A DNA stretch of 64,000 nucleotides from Trueperella pyogenes. GTDB taxonomy: Bacteria; Actinomycetota; Actinomycetes; Actinomycetales; Actinomycetaceae. Within the stretch, counting starts at the first letter, position 1. Each line of letters starts with the position of its first letter. Made by a program: the position numbers and the translations under genes. The stretch covers positions 62,001-126,000 of the forward strand of contig NZ_JVLH01000013.1 in assembly GCF_001070855.1 (NCBI RefSeq). The letters run 5' to 3'. Positions 55,561 to 64,000 of the stretch are shown here, piece after piece. Under the pieces are notes generated by a model. It saw nothing but the letters and a program-made list of their open reading frames with translations, did not search any database and was not told the DNA's origin.

Positions 55561-56940
55561 ATGTCCCCAAGTCCCCGAGCTCAGGCATGGTCAAGTGCGG
55601 AAAAGGGACTCATGCTCTCCTCCGTCATCTTGATTACGCTTTCCGCTTTTGAATCGCTTGCAACGACCACGATCATGCCGAACGTCGTTGCCTCTTTCCA
55701 TGCAGACTCTTGGTTCGCAGTTTCTTCGGGTGCTGCTCTGATTACAAATTTGATTGCAAATGTCCTAGCAGGAGGTCTCAGCGATGCGTTGGGCGTCAAA
55801 AAGGTATTTGCCTGGGGATTAGGGCTTTTCTGCGTAGGACTATTAGTAAGCGCTCTCGCTCCCCATATCGCAGTATTCGTTCTCGGTCGGCTCATCCAGG
55901 GCCTGGGTGGAGGATTCATCATTGTCCCGCTCTACGTTCTTATCGGAGCAATCGCCACTCCCCTACACCGTCCACGCTACTTTGCAGCTTTTTCCCTATC
56001 TTGGGTCTTCCCTTCGCTCGTAGGACCCACCCTTGCTGGACTGATCGTGACATATATTGGATGGCGGGTGGTTTTTGGTTTAGCTCCCCTCCTCGCAGTA
56101 TTCGGCGCGATTCCCCTTCATTCGGTTCTTAAAAAATTCTCGATCCCATCTCAAGGAGTTCTACCTTCTTCGCGCTTTGTACGACTGGCGCTAGGCAGCG
56201 GAATCGGTGTTTTCCTTCTACAGATTTCGGGTACTTTTACTTCGGTCTGGGCAATGGTGCTTGTGGGCTCTGCAGGTCTTACGCTCTCCGCAATAACGCT
56301 TCCGCGTCTGCTCCCTCCTGGCTCTTTTACTCTCAAGCGTGGCATCCCAGCACTTGTCATAACTCGTTTACTCATGATGGGAGCGGTAACAGGCGCAGAA
56401 GTTGTATTGCCTTTACTTCTTCAACGTGTTCAGGGCTGGACTCCAAGTTCAGCCTCCCTCGTCGTTACTGCAAGCGCCCTATCCTGGGCTGCCGGCTCGG
56501 TGATCCAGTCCCATATCCACGTGGGCAAGAGCCGACTTAGGCTCCCACGAATCGGAATGGTCTTTGTTGTCATTGGCCTGGCTCCACTAACAATGCTTCT
56601 CCAGACATCCGCCCCTCACTGGCCAATCTTTATCGCCTGGCTCCTTGCTGGACTTGGCATTGGCCTCACGCACTCTACGATCTCAGATCTCACGCTTGGG
56701 GCAACCGATCCCTCAATGCATGGACGAGCCTCCTCTTGGCTTCAGGTTGCGGACTCGGCCGGTGCAGCCGTAGAGCTTGCTTTCGTCTCTCTTGCGCTGG
56801 CTCTCTGGAGTGCTCTCGGATTCACGGGTGCCATTGCTTACCTCCCCGCAACCTTAGTCGCCCTCGGAGTCGCTGTCGTCGGTGTATTCGCGGCAATGAG
56901 AACGCGCGAGGAAGATCTTCTCCCCCGCGCGTCTGCTCAG
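55561..56940 (+). CDS. Major facilitator superfamily transporter
   Basis: About 460 residues with 12-14 membrane helices. The DHA2/EmrB-type N-terminal half contains FESLATTTIMPNVVASF (TM1), the loop 2-3 motif GGLSDALGVKKVFAWG, RLIQGLGGGFIIVPLYVL (motif B) and SLVGPTLAGLIVTYIGWRVVFG (antiporter motif C). A proton-driven exporter of drugs or metabolites is the best guess; the substrate is unknown. The ATG at 55561 has AAGGA seven bases before it. It is divergent from aspS and convergent with the DEAD-box gene, which ends 13 bases away. No regulator is linked. Confidence 0.88.
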
Positions 56941-56955
56941 TAATGTAGTTGTCGC

Positions 56956-58944
56956 TCAGCGTCCGAAACGACGTCCCTTCCCCAACTTCTTCGAGGCCGA
57001 TTTCCGCTGAGGTTGCGTAGCTCTCCCACCCCTAAACGAGGATTTTTCGCCGAACTCGCGACCGCCTCGGCGATCATCACGGCGATGATCATCTCCATGG
57101 CCTAAACGGTGCCCACGTCCGCGGTCCATGCGGGACTTAGCTAAATCCCGGGAATCTTTTCGTGAAAGCGAAGCCTTCTTCGGGGAATGAGCCTTCCCAT
57201 CGGGTCCCTCATCAACGCGGATTCTCAGTGCGCGACCTGAAACATGCGCCTTTGAGATCCGAGCCATGGCATCCGGACGAAGGTCTGTATGAATTTCGAC
57301 TAGAGAGAAGGTCGGGTAGATATCAATATGACCGATATCTGCACCGGCAATACCGCCTTCACCGGTGATTGCTCCGACGATCGCACCGGGCTTGACGCGG
57401 TCCTTCTTCCCTACTTCGATGCGGTAGCGCGTACCAGTCCCGACTGTGTGCCGAGGTGAAGAACCCTGTTTACGCGCCTTGAGTGGGTGGTCGTTGTCGC
57501 GGCCTCCCTCAAAGTGAGCGCGTGCAAATTCGCCCGATTCGTCAAGTTCTTCCTCGCGACGAATCTTTCCATTACCGCGACGATCCTCGCTGATGCGCGC
57601 AGCGGGTCCTTCATCCCCCACTGCCTGGGCAAGAAGTGCAGCCGCAATATCCTCAATATCCAATGAGGTAGTGTCATGGACCTCATCAAGAAGCTGCCGG
57701 TAAAGATCAAGTCGTCCACGTTCAATACGCGCGCCAATGGCATCCAAGATTCTGCTGGCTCTGAACTGTGAGACAGCAGCGGGTGAAGGAATCTCAACCT
57801 CTTCCATGGGGGTACCGGTAAGCTTCTCGATCTTGCGAAGTCGGCCATGTTCCCGAGGCGTGAAGAAGGTTAACGAGCGCCCTTCACGCCCGGCGCGCCC
57901 AGTACGTCCAATTCGGTGTACATAAGCTTCTGCTTCACGGGGAACGTCGAAGTTGACGACCAATCCAATTCGTTCAACATCGAGGCCTCGAGCTGCAACA
58001 TCGGTTGCAACCAGAACGTCGAGGGAGCCGTTCTTTAGACGCTCCACCATGCGTTCGCGTTCGGTCTGCGCAACATCACCCGAAATACCTGCGGCCTTAA
58101 ACCCCCGCGAGTTCAGTTCAAGAGCAATCTCCTCAACATCCAGACGCGTGCGGACAAAGACAATTGCAGCATCAGATTCTTGCGTGCTCTGATGTTGCGC
58201 TCGAGTAGCAAGAACGCGCGAAAGCGCACCAATCTTGTGCTTGTAAGGAACAACAGCATAGGTTTGGTGAATCGTATCAACAGTTGAAGACTCTTCAGAA
58301 ACAGCAATCTTCAGAGGATCTTTCAAATGCGTTTGCGCAATTTTTTCAATTGCGGCTGGCATTGTTGCAGAAAAGAGGGCCGTCAAACGATCATCAGGAA
58401 CTGAGGAGGTAATAGTCTCAACGTCTTCTGCGAAGCCCATGCGAAGCATTTCATCTGCTTCATCAAGCACCAACATAACGACGTTGCTGAGATCCAACGC
58501 ACCTTTCTCAATAAGGTCGATCACGCGGCCGGGAGTACCGACAACGACCTGCGCACCGCGCTTAAGCGCGCCGATCTGAGGACCGTAAGCAGAGCCCCCA
58601 TAGACGGGCACGACGTCGATATCACGGCTCTGCGCGGCAAAATCAGAAATCGCCTGAGCGGACTGCATTGCCAATTCGCGCGTAGGCGCGAGAACAAGTG
58701 CCTGTACATGCCGTTGATCTGAATCAATCAAAGCTAAGAGCGGCAGACCAAATGCAGCGGTCTTTCCCGTTCCTGTCTGAGCAATTCCAACGACGTCATG
58801 GAAGTCGAGAAGCGCAGGGATTGCCTCAGCCTGGATAGGAGTTGGAACCTCATAGCCCATGTGAGTAATGGCTTTGAGGAGATCATCAGGCAGTCCAAGA
58901 TCTGCGAAAGTAGTCTCGGTAGTGTTTTCAGGTGCAGTGGACAC
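56956..58944 (-). CDS. DEAD-box RNA helicase (DeaD/CsdA-like)
   Basis: 662 residues: Q motif (TTFADLGLPDDLL, PTPIQ), Walker A AQTGTGKT near 56, DEAD box VLDEADEML, SATMP, and HRIGRTGR in the second RecA domain. A DbpA-type RNA-binding domain (about 505-580, RYRIEVGKKDRVKPGAIVGAI) and an Arg/Gly/Lys-rich tail follow. This is the DeaD layout, used for ribosome assembly and cold growth. The GTG start has AAGGA five bases upstream. A 150-base leader with a hairpin (58972-59000) precedes it, suggesting post-transcriptional control. Confidence 0.95.
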   Translation of the reverse strand: MSTAPENTTETTFADLGLPDDLLKAITHMGYEVPTPIQAEAIPALLDFHDVVGIAQTGTGKTAAFGLPLLALIDSDQRHVQALVLAPTRELAMQSAQAISDFAAQSRDIDVVPVYGGSAYGPQIGALKRGAQVVVGTPGRVIDLIEKGALDLSNVVMLVLDEADEMLRMGFAEDVETITSSVPDDRLTALFSATMPAAIEKIAQTHLKDPLKIAVSEESSTVDTIHQTYAVVPYKHKIGALSRVLATRAQHQSTQESDAAIVFVRTRLDVEEIALELNSRGFKAAGISGDVAQTERERMVERLKNGSLDVLVATDVAARGLDVERIGLVVNFDVPREAEAYVHRIGRTGRAGREGRSLTFFTPREHGRLRKIEKLTGTPMEEVEIPSPAAVSQFRASRILDAIGARIERGRLDLYRQLLDEVHDTTSLDIEDIAAALLAQAVGDEGPAARISEDRRGNGKIRREEELDESGEFARAHFEGGRDNDHPLKARKQGSSPRHTVGTGTRYRIEVGKKDRVKPGAIVGAITGEGGIAGADIGHIDIYPTFSLVEIHTDLRPDAMARISKAHVSGRALRIRVDEGPDGKAHSPKKASLSRKDSRDLAKSRMDRGRGHRLGHGDDHRRDDRRGGREFGEKSSFRGGRATQPQRKSASKKLGKGRRFGR

Positions 58945-58971
58945 AGTATTCCTTACAATTAGCGTCGCTCA

Positions 58972-59000
58972 GGGTCGACTTCACGGATGAAGCGCGACCC
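58972..59000 (-). promoter_or_regulatory. Hairpin in the leader of the DEAD-box helicase gene
   Basis: In the minus-strand RNA GGGTCG pairs with CGACCC (58995-59000 with 58972-58977). An inner CTTCA/TGAAG stem and a 4-base loop continue the helix, with a small internal bulge. It lies 27 bases before the GTG. Helicase genes of this family are often controlled by cold-labile leader structures, so this is a candidate; it could also be a passive stabiliser. The other ~90 bases of the spacer show only a weak TTGACC that might be a -35. Confidence 0.4.
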
Positions 59001-59094
59001 CACACCGTTTTCACCGCCGAGGCTATGCTCGACCACCATTGGGTAGCGCCTCGTTGCCTAGCAAGGCTATCAGGTCAATGCTCTAGAAACAGTA

Positions 59095-59126
59095 GTGCCT
59101 TCGGTGAGATCGCACACCGAAGGCAC
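59095..59126 (-). terminator. Terminator after hisS
   Basis: A perfect 12-bp stem (59095-59106 with 59115-59126) and an 8-base loop lie seven bases past the hisS stop. Only a short T-rich patch (CTGTTTCTAG) follows. Confidence 0.75.
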
Positions 59127-59133
59127 CTGAAGC

Positions 59134-60489
59134 TTAGTCGTTCGAGGCTTGCGTAGGAACGATCGAGGGATGAAGATCCTCTACCGGAGGCTGCCAACTA
59201 TAGATATCAGCTTGCACCTGCTCACCTGAACGTATGTCTTTAACGGTATCCGCTTCGCCTTCGCTTCCTGGGAACCACACGAAGGGAATCCCGCGCTTGT
59301 CAGCAAACTTAATCTGTTTGCCAAACTTCGCCGCGCTGGGGGCAACATCGGTGGGAATTCCGCGCTTGCGCAAGATCGTCGCAAGAGCGTTGCAGTGTTG
59401 GCGTTGTTCCTCGTCCGCAACTGCAATAACAACGCATGTAGGCACCTTACGAGAAGCTGTCACCATATCCTGCGAAAGGATCCGTGACACCAAGCGAGAA
59501 ACACCGATAGAGAGGCCAACACCGGGATAGCTTCGCTTTCCGTCTTTGGCAAGAGAATCGTAACGTCCACCAGAACAGATCGACCCCAGGTCCTCGTGAC
59601 CAACGATTTCGCTCTCGTAAACGGAACCCGTGTAGTAATCCAGTCCACGCGCGATCTTTAGGTCAGCCAGAACAACACCGGGCATCGCAGCACCGGCTTG
59701 CTCAACCAATGCACACAGTTCATCCAAGCCCTGGGTGAGTGTTTCACTCGATACGCCAAGTGCGTTAACCTCTGAGCGCAGATGCTTTGAATCCTCGGTA
59801 CGGATCTGTGCCATACGCAAGAGTACGTCGATTTGCGGCTGCTCAAGCCCGGCCTCGGCAAGCTCTTCAGCCACGCCTTCAGGCCCAATTTTGTCAAGTT
59901 TATCGAGGCCGCGGAGTGCGGACTCAACATCATCGACACCGAGCCCCTCACAAATTCCCTGGACAACCTTGCGGTTATTGACCAAGACGTGAACGGGAGG
60001 GATCGGCAAAGACATCAAAGCCTCAGCCATCACCAAGGGCAGATCGACTTCGTAGTGGAACGGCAACTCCCCCAAGCCGACGACATCGATATCAGCCTGA
60101 GTGAACTCGCGGAAGCGACCGTCCTGTGGGCGTTCACCACGCCAGACCTTTTGAATCTGATAACGCTTAAACGGAAAATCGAGCTCGTTTGCGTTCTCAA
60201 TGACGTATCTTGCGAAGGGCACGGTTAAATCAAAGTGAAGTCCCATCTGGCGTTCTTTGGAAGAGCGCTGTCCCTCATCTTTCAGTGCCTGCAAGCGATC
60301 CAGAACATAGATCTCTTTCGAGGTTTCGCCCTTGGATTGAAGCTGTTCAAGTGTTTCAACCGCTCGAGTTTCGATACCCGCAAATCCATGGAGCTCAAAT
60401 ACAGAACGGATGTGATCAAGAATCGCTTGTTCAACGATGCGGCCCTGTGGGAGCCACTCGGGAAATCCTGAAAGTGAAGTACGTGCCAT
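59134..60489 (-). CDS. hisS: Histidyl-tRNA synthetase
   Basis: A 451-residue class II synthetase: SLSGFPEWLPQGR near the start, motif 2 FKRYQIQKVWRGERPQDGRFREF segment, the histidine-binding GLDYYTGSVYE, motif 3 PGVGLSIGVSRLV, and a C-terminal anticodon-binding domain (from about 345). The ATG at 60489 is preceded by AGGGA and fits the family. The open frame continues 39 codons upstream without conservation. It follows the MBL hydrolase by 64 bases on the same strand, as in other actinobacteria (relA, MBL, hisS, aspS). Confidence 0.97.
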   Translation of the reverse strand: MARTSLSGFPEWLPQGRIVEQAILDHIRSVFELHGFAGIETRAVETLEQLQSKGETSKEIYVLDRLQALKDEGQRSSKERQMGLHFDLTVPFARYVIENANELDFPFKRYQIQKVWRGERPQDGRFREFTQADIDVVGLGELPFHYEVDLPLVMAEALMSLPIPPVHVLVNNRKVVQGICEGLGVDDVESALRGLDKLDKIGPEGVAEELAEAGLEQPQIDVLLRMAQIRTEDSKHLRSEVNALGVSSETLTQGLDELCALVEQAGAAMPGVVLADLKIARGLDYYTGSVYESEIVGHEDLGSICSGGRYDSLAKDGKRSYPGVGLSIGVSRLVSRILSQDMVTASRKVPTCVVIAVADEEQRQHCNALATILRKRGIPTDVAPSAAKFGKQIKFADKRGIPFVWFPGSEGEADTVKDIRSGEQVQADIYSWQPPVEDLHPSIVPTQASND

Positions 60490-60553
60490 AATCCCTATTC
60501 TTTCACGGAGGAGCTCAGCTGTCGGCCCGAGCCGCGGGTAGACGAGAGCGAAA

Positions 60554-61297
60554 TTAACCGATGCTCTTCGCGCGACGTAGATAGGCATTATTCGCCAGTT
60601 CATCACCCATCGTCGTCGCTACAGAGTGCCCGGGGAAAAGAATTGTCTGTGGATCAATCACATTTGCAAGGGTTCGCAAAGTATGCCGCATCTGGGTCTC
60701 ATCACCGCCGGGCATATCAGTTCGTCCCACAGAACCGGCAAAAATAACGTCACCACTGAGCGCCCAGGGAACAACAACCCCAGTGTCTAGAGCGCGCACG
60801 CCGTTCCAATAGACAGTGAGTACCGAGGCTCCCAAGAAAAGCGCCGAGCCTTCAGTATGTCCGGGAGCAGGAACCATCCTGAGAACAAGTCCAGGAACGT
60901 ACTCAAAGGAGTCGACCGGGCATTCTTTGATCACTGAGGGCTTGCGCCATCCTTCACTCACTTCTTCCGGAAGTGGGAGCGATACGTAGGATGCTGGATC
61001 GTCGAGGCGGTATGCGTCGGGTCCTGGGATCCAGACGGGTGCAGGCCCCTCCGGCGCCCACGACGCAACCTCAGCACAATCCCAGACATGGTCAGCATGA
61101 CCATGCGTCGCTAAAACGGCGCCAACGTATGCTCCGTCTTCCTCGAGCGCCCGACGAATTTCTTCACGCACGCCAAAAGAAGGGTCGACAACAAGCGCTC
61201 CCACTTGTCCGTCTCCCTGAGACTGCGGCGTAATCACACAGCAATTCGCGCCATAGAAGGGGGTGGGGATAACGTGGATTCGAATGTTCTCATTCAC
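60554..61297 (-). CDS. Metallo-beta-lactamase fold hydrolase (glyoxalase II-like)
   Basis: 247 residues with the binuclear metal site ATHGHADH (His65, His67, Asp69, His70), a third His in PAPGHTEGS, the bridging Asp in FAGSVGRTDMPGGD and the last His in LFPGHSVATTMGDE. The substrate-specificity end ANNAYL resembles the YcbL/GloB group. It may hydrolyse a thiol ester of the cell's low-molecular thiol. A 50-residue segment between the first and second metal blocks is longer than usual. The GTG start overlaps the DUF349 gene's stop (GTGA), so the genes are translationally coupled. Confidence 0.88.
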   Translation of the reverse strand: MNENIRIHVIPTPFYGANCCVITPQSQGDGQVGALVVDPSFGVREEIRRALEEDGAYVGAVLATHGHADHVWDCAEVASWAPEGPAPVWIPGPDAYRLDDPASYVSLPLPEEVSEGWRKPSVIKECPVDSFEYVPGLVLRMVPAPGHTEGSALFLGASVLTVYWNGVRALDTGVVVPWALSGDVIFAGSVGRTDMPGGDETQMRHTLRTLANVIDPQTILFPGHSVATTMGDELANNAYLRRAKSIG

Positions 61298-62607
61298 GAC
61301 AGTGATGAGGAAATCTGATCGAACCAAGCCTGCTTCGTTTCCAGTGCCTGCGTCAGCTCGCGAACCTTCGCCTCATTACCCGAGGCTTTTGCTTCTTCAA
61401 GGTCAGCGCGCAACTGATCGAGCTGTTCTTCAAGCTGACCAAGCATTCCCGTGGCACGAGCACGAGTCTCGGGGTTCGTACGGCGCCATTCAGCTTCTTC
61501 GGCCTTACGAAGCTCATCTTCAACTGCACGAAGCCGGGCTTCGATCTTACGGAAGTGCTCTGAAGGAACACGACCAATCTCAGCCCAACGATCTTGAATC
61601 GACCTCAGAGCAGCCTTGGCCTCTTCTTGGTTAGTAATCGGCAGAAGTGCTTCTGCTTCCTTCAGCAGATCTTCTTTTGCGCTCAGATTCGCTTGGTACT
61701 CGGAGTCAACGGCAAGATCATTGCGGTGACGCGCATCGAAGAAGGCCTGCTGGGCAGCGCGGAATCGCGCCCACAGCGCATCATCTTCACGACGAGAAGC
61801 ACGCGGCGCACGCTTCCATTGCTCCATCAATTCACGGAAGGCATTGGAGGTTTCACCCCAATTGGTCGAGTCCTTCAAAGCTTCTGCACGAGCAATAATT
61901 TCTTCCTTAACGCGCTTTGCCTGCCCTTGTCGTTCATCGAGCTCAGAGAAATACTGCCGACGACGACGATCAAATTGCGTACGGGTCGCGGAGAAGCGCT
62001 TCCACAGTTCATCTTCTGCGGCCTTATCCAAGCGCGGTCCACGACGCTGGAGTTGCTTCCATTCTTCAAGCAGATCGCGAAGTACCTGTCCCGATTGCTT
62101 CCAGTGAATCTTGCTGGATTCTCTAGCAAGAATCGCCTCCGCACGCTCAACAAGAGCAGTGCGCTCCTCCAGAGCGTGTTCCTTTGCGAGGCGACGTTCT
62201 TCCTTCGCTTCTTCCTTACGAGCTTGAGCCCGCTCCTCTACGGCTTGGACACGTGCGCGCAGTGCGGGGAGATCACCAATAGCATTGGGTTGGTCAACAG
62301 CTTCTTTAAGCGTTGCAAGGGTCTGGTCAATCTCCTTCGGCCCAAGGCTTGCCAAGCGGTCTTCAAAGAGCTTAATCGTCGCTTCGAGGTCCGCGTAGCG
62401 ACGCGTGTAAAGCGCGAAAGGATCCGATGGAAGTCCCTCAGGGAAGGATCCGATCATTCGCTCAGTATCACCGTCTTGAACCCACACATTTCCCTGGGAA
62501 TCAATTCGACCAAAATCGATCGAAAGCTCGGTCGTTGCGACCGGTTCGACAGTACGTGCAGCGGCGACTTCAGGCTCAGCGGCCTGGGTTTCAGGCGAAG
62601 TAGTCAC
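61294..62607 (-). CDS. DUF349 coiled helical protein
   Basis: 437 residues, almost wholly alpha-helical and highly charged. Three or four DUF349 three-helix units follow one another (about 130-400), each with a conserved Trp and a W-K/R pattern: IHWKQSGQVLRDLLEEWKQLQ, TNWGETSNAFRELMEQWKRA and QEEAKAALRSIQDRWAEIGRVP. Each also has a D-x2-L-W-x-R-F-like helix. A small beta region (about 28-55, FGRIDSQGNVWVQDGD) precedes them, and a coiled coil ends the protein. The family has no agreed function. It sits between relA and the MBL-hisS pair, a common place in actinobacteria. The GTG at 62607 has AAGGA five bases upstream. Confidence 0.88.
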   Translation of the reverse strand: MTTSPETQAAEPEVAAARTVEPVATTELSIDFGRIDSQGNVWVQDGDTERMIGSFPEGLPSDPFALYTRRYADLEATIKLFEDRLASLGPKEIDQTLATLKEAVDQPNAIGDLPALRARVQAVEERAQARKEEAKEERRLAKEHALEERTALVERAEAILARESSKIHWKQSGQVLRDLLEEWKQLQRRGPRLDKAAEDELWKRFSATRTQFDRRRRQYFSELDERQGQAKRVKEEIIARAEALKDSTNWGETSNAFRELMEQWKRAPRASRREDDALWARFRAAQQAFFDARHRNDLAVDSEYQANLSAKEDLLKEAEALLPITNQEEAKAALRSIQDRWAEIGRVPSEHFRKIEARLRAVEDELRKAEEAEWRRTNPETRARATGMLGQLEEQLDQLRADLEEAKASGNEAKVRELTQALETKQAWFDQISSSLS

Positions 62608-62737
62608 GATATTCCTTCGAGGTTGGGACAGTTTCCCATCCGACGCGATGCATGGATTTTCCACACAGGCATACCTTCAGCGGTACATGCTCCATCCTAA
62701 AGGAAAAAACCGCCAATCTCATAAAAAATAGGCTGAC

Positions 62738-62765
62738 GTCTCACAAGGTTGCCTCAAAATGAGAC
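62738..62765 (-). terminator. Possible terminator after relA
   Basis: GTCTCA (62738-62743) and TGAGAC (62760-62765) pair. The minus-strand RNA continues GTCAGCCTATTTTTT. The stem is short, and the T run begins nine bases after it, so this is a weak call. Besides this the 165-base relA-DUF349 spacer shows nothing. Confidence 0.35.
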
Positions 62766-62772
62766 AGCGTTG

Positions 62773-64000
62773 CTAACTTGCGGAGGTCGAAACACGCACT
62801 GCCTCGAAGACCCCATCCACACGCCGGAGTGCGGCAAGGACCGCATTCAAATGGCTCATTTCAGCCAAATGGAAGCTAAATCGCGCAGTAGCCACCTGGT
62901 CTCGCGTTGAAACAGTAGACGCAGAGACGATATTGACTCGATATTCAGTCATAACTTTCGTCAGATCTGCAAGCAACCCGGGACGGTCCAGAGCTTTCGT
63001 CTGAATTTGAACGAGATACTGTGCTTGAGAATGCTCACTACTCCACGAAACCTGTACAAAACGCTCCGGATGCAGACCTTCCAGACGTACAGCATTAGGG
63101 CACGAGCGCTGGTGGACCGAAACGCCTTGACCGCGGGTAATAAAACCGACGATGTCATCACCGGGAACTGGTGTGCAGCACCGCGCAAGTTTCACCCACA
63201 CGTCATTAGCATTCATCCCATCAACGCTCACGCCTTGTCCCTTCGCGCTGAGCTCAGGGGCCGAATGGAGATGTCCTCCTGGAGTAACTGCCTCGGAGAG
63301 GGTTTCTTCAGTGCCATCTCCACCACCGAGATTTTCAACAAGCTTCGAGACAATATTCTGCGCAGAAATATGGCCATCACCAACGGCTGCGTACAGACCC
63401 GAAATATCTGGGTACCCCAGCGATGTCGCGACTGAAAGAACAGAATCATGGTTCATCAGACGCTGCAAAGGCAAGTTTTGTTTGCGCATTGCGCGCGCAA
63501 TACTTTCCTTACCTGCCTCTACTGCTTCTTCTTTTCGTTCACGAGAAAACCATGCTTTGATCTTTGACCGAGCACGCGGTGAAGCAACAAAAGCAAGCCA
63601 GTCGCGCGAAGGAGCAGCTTTATCCGACTTTGAAGTGACAACTTCAACGGTTTGCCCGGACTCCAGTCGAGTATTAAGCGGAACGAGGCGGCCGTTGACC
63701 TTCGCACCTACAGTCCGATTTCCCACCTCAGTGTGCACTGAGTATGCAAAGTCTACGGGAGTTGCCCCGCGCGGAAGTACAACCACTTCTCCCTTAGGCG
63801 TGAAGACATAGACTTCGTCGCCAGAAATCTCATATCGAAGCGAATCAAGGAATTCTTCAGGGTCCCCGGTTTCGCGTTCCATATCAACCAGTGCACGCAA
63901 CCAGTTCATCTGTTCATCGGCGCTCATCCGGTCAGACTCCAACGAGTTAGCATTTGGATTCTGCTTGTATTTCCAGTGTGCCGCGACGCCATGTTCTGCA
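62773..64000 (-). CDS. relA: RelA/SpoT (p)ppGpp synthetase/hydrolase, C-terminal part
   Basis: The frame runs off the window edge. The first visible residues, AEHGVAAHWKYK, belong to the end of the synthetase domain. Then come a TGS domain (YVFTPKGEVVVLPRGATPVDFAYSVH segment), a helical region, the conserved Cys-containing segment ARCCTPVPGDDIVGFITRGQGVSVH and a C-terminal ACT domain (about the last 80 residues, QTKALDRPGLLADLTKVM). These parts sense the ribosome and regulate the enzyme. The HD hydrolase and most of the synthetase domain lie beyond base 64000, so bifunctionality cannot be judged. An internal TTG at 63942 is not a real start. Confidence 0.95.
   Translation of the reverse strand, partial: AEHGVAAHWKYKQNPNANSLESDRMSADEQMNWLRALVDMERETGDPEEFLDSLRYEISGDEVYVFTPKGEVVVLPRGATPVDFAYSVHTEVGNRTVGAKVNGRLVPLNTRLESGQTVEVVTSKSDKAAPSRDWLAFVASPRARSKIKAWFSRERKEEAVEAGKESIARAMRKQNLPLQRLMNHDSVLSVATSLGYPDISGLYAAVGDGHISAQNIVSKLVENLGGGDGTEETLSEAVTPGGHLHSAPELSAKGQGVSVDGMNANDVWVKLARCCTPVPGDDIVGFITRGQGVSVHQRSCPNAVRLEGLHPERFVQVSWSSEHSQAQYLVQIQTKALDRPGLLADLTKVMTEYRVNIVSASTVSTRDQVATARFSFHLAEMSHLNAVLAALRRVDGVFEAVRVSTSAS

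Noticed and set aside
61594-62700. 368-codon plus-strand open frame opposite the DUF349 gene
   Set aside because: Low-complexity Arg/Ser/Leu-rich reading of the reverse of a charged coiled-coil gene.

Overview
The window is ordinary chromosome of an actinobacterium of moderate GC content. It fits best near the family Actinomycetaceae, but the genus cannot be fixed from the sequence. The evidence is the uvrC-rapZ-yvcK-whiA-gap-pgk-tpiA-secG block, an ANTAR-type PdtaR response regulator near polA and pyk, a beta-type glutamine synthetase I with its adenylylation tyrosine, a pyruvate kinase with an NRSHG motif, a class E-type LAQTG sorting signal, and the relA/MBL/hisS/aspS/rarA/rpsD/alaS/ruvX/mltG/aroE gene order. 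No insertion sequence, prophage, plasmid function, CRISPR array or rRNA operon was seen.

Layout. 1-8510 (minus strand): uvrC, rapZ, yvcK, whiA, then the glycolytic run gap-pgk-tpiA and the first bases of secG. 8621-13925 (plus): glnA followed by two tandem acyl-CoA synthetase paralogues. 14046-20515 (minus): uvrA behind a LexA-like box, and a terC-P-type ATPase operon behind a yybP-ykoY (Mn2+) riboswitch. 20595-27221: an unknown membrane protein, a Pcs-like CDP-alcohol phosphotransferase, uvrB, a wall-anchored GH16 glycanase and coaE. 27400-33699: brnQ, rpsA, polA and a hotdog thioesterase. 33745-37038: pdtaR, a tRNA with a CAA anticodon, a 71-residue unknown protein with a structured leader, and an OatA-like acyltransferase. 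37039-46624 (minus): alaS-ruvX-mltG-aroE-prepilin peptidase-trpC-lgt-pyk, partly joined by TGATG stop/start overlaps. 46728-64000: rpsD, rarA, an L,D-transpeptidase, a YciO-type protein, a GH31 glycosidase, aspS, an MFS transporter (plus strand), a DEAD-box helicase, hisS, an MBL hydrolase, a DUF349 protein and the 3' end of relA.

The genes are mostly housekeeping: lower glycolysis with its likely regulators, nucleotide excision repair (uvrA, uvrB and uvrC all present but dispersed), translation, cell-wall building and remodelling, and metal homeostasis. The most informative regulatory element is the manganese riboswitch. Its P1 3' strand can alternatively pair with the terC Shine-Dalgarno, which gives a concrete ON-switch model for a two-gene metal-export operon. 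I found no convincing new multi-gene system. The best leads are regulatory RNAs, the unusual tRNA and one small gene.

Most start codons were moved inward from the longest open frame when a Shine-Dalgarno or an overlapping stop codon supported a later start. Residue numbers are counted by eye and are approximate for long proteins.
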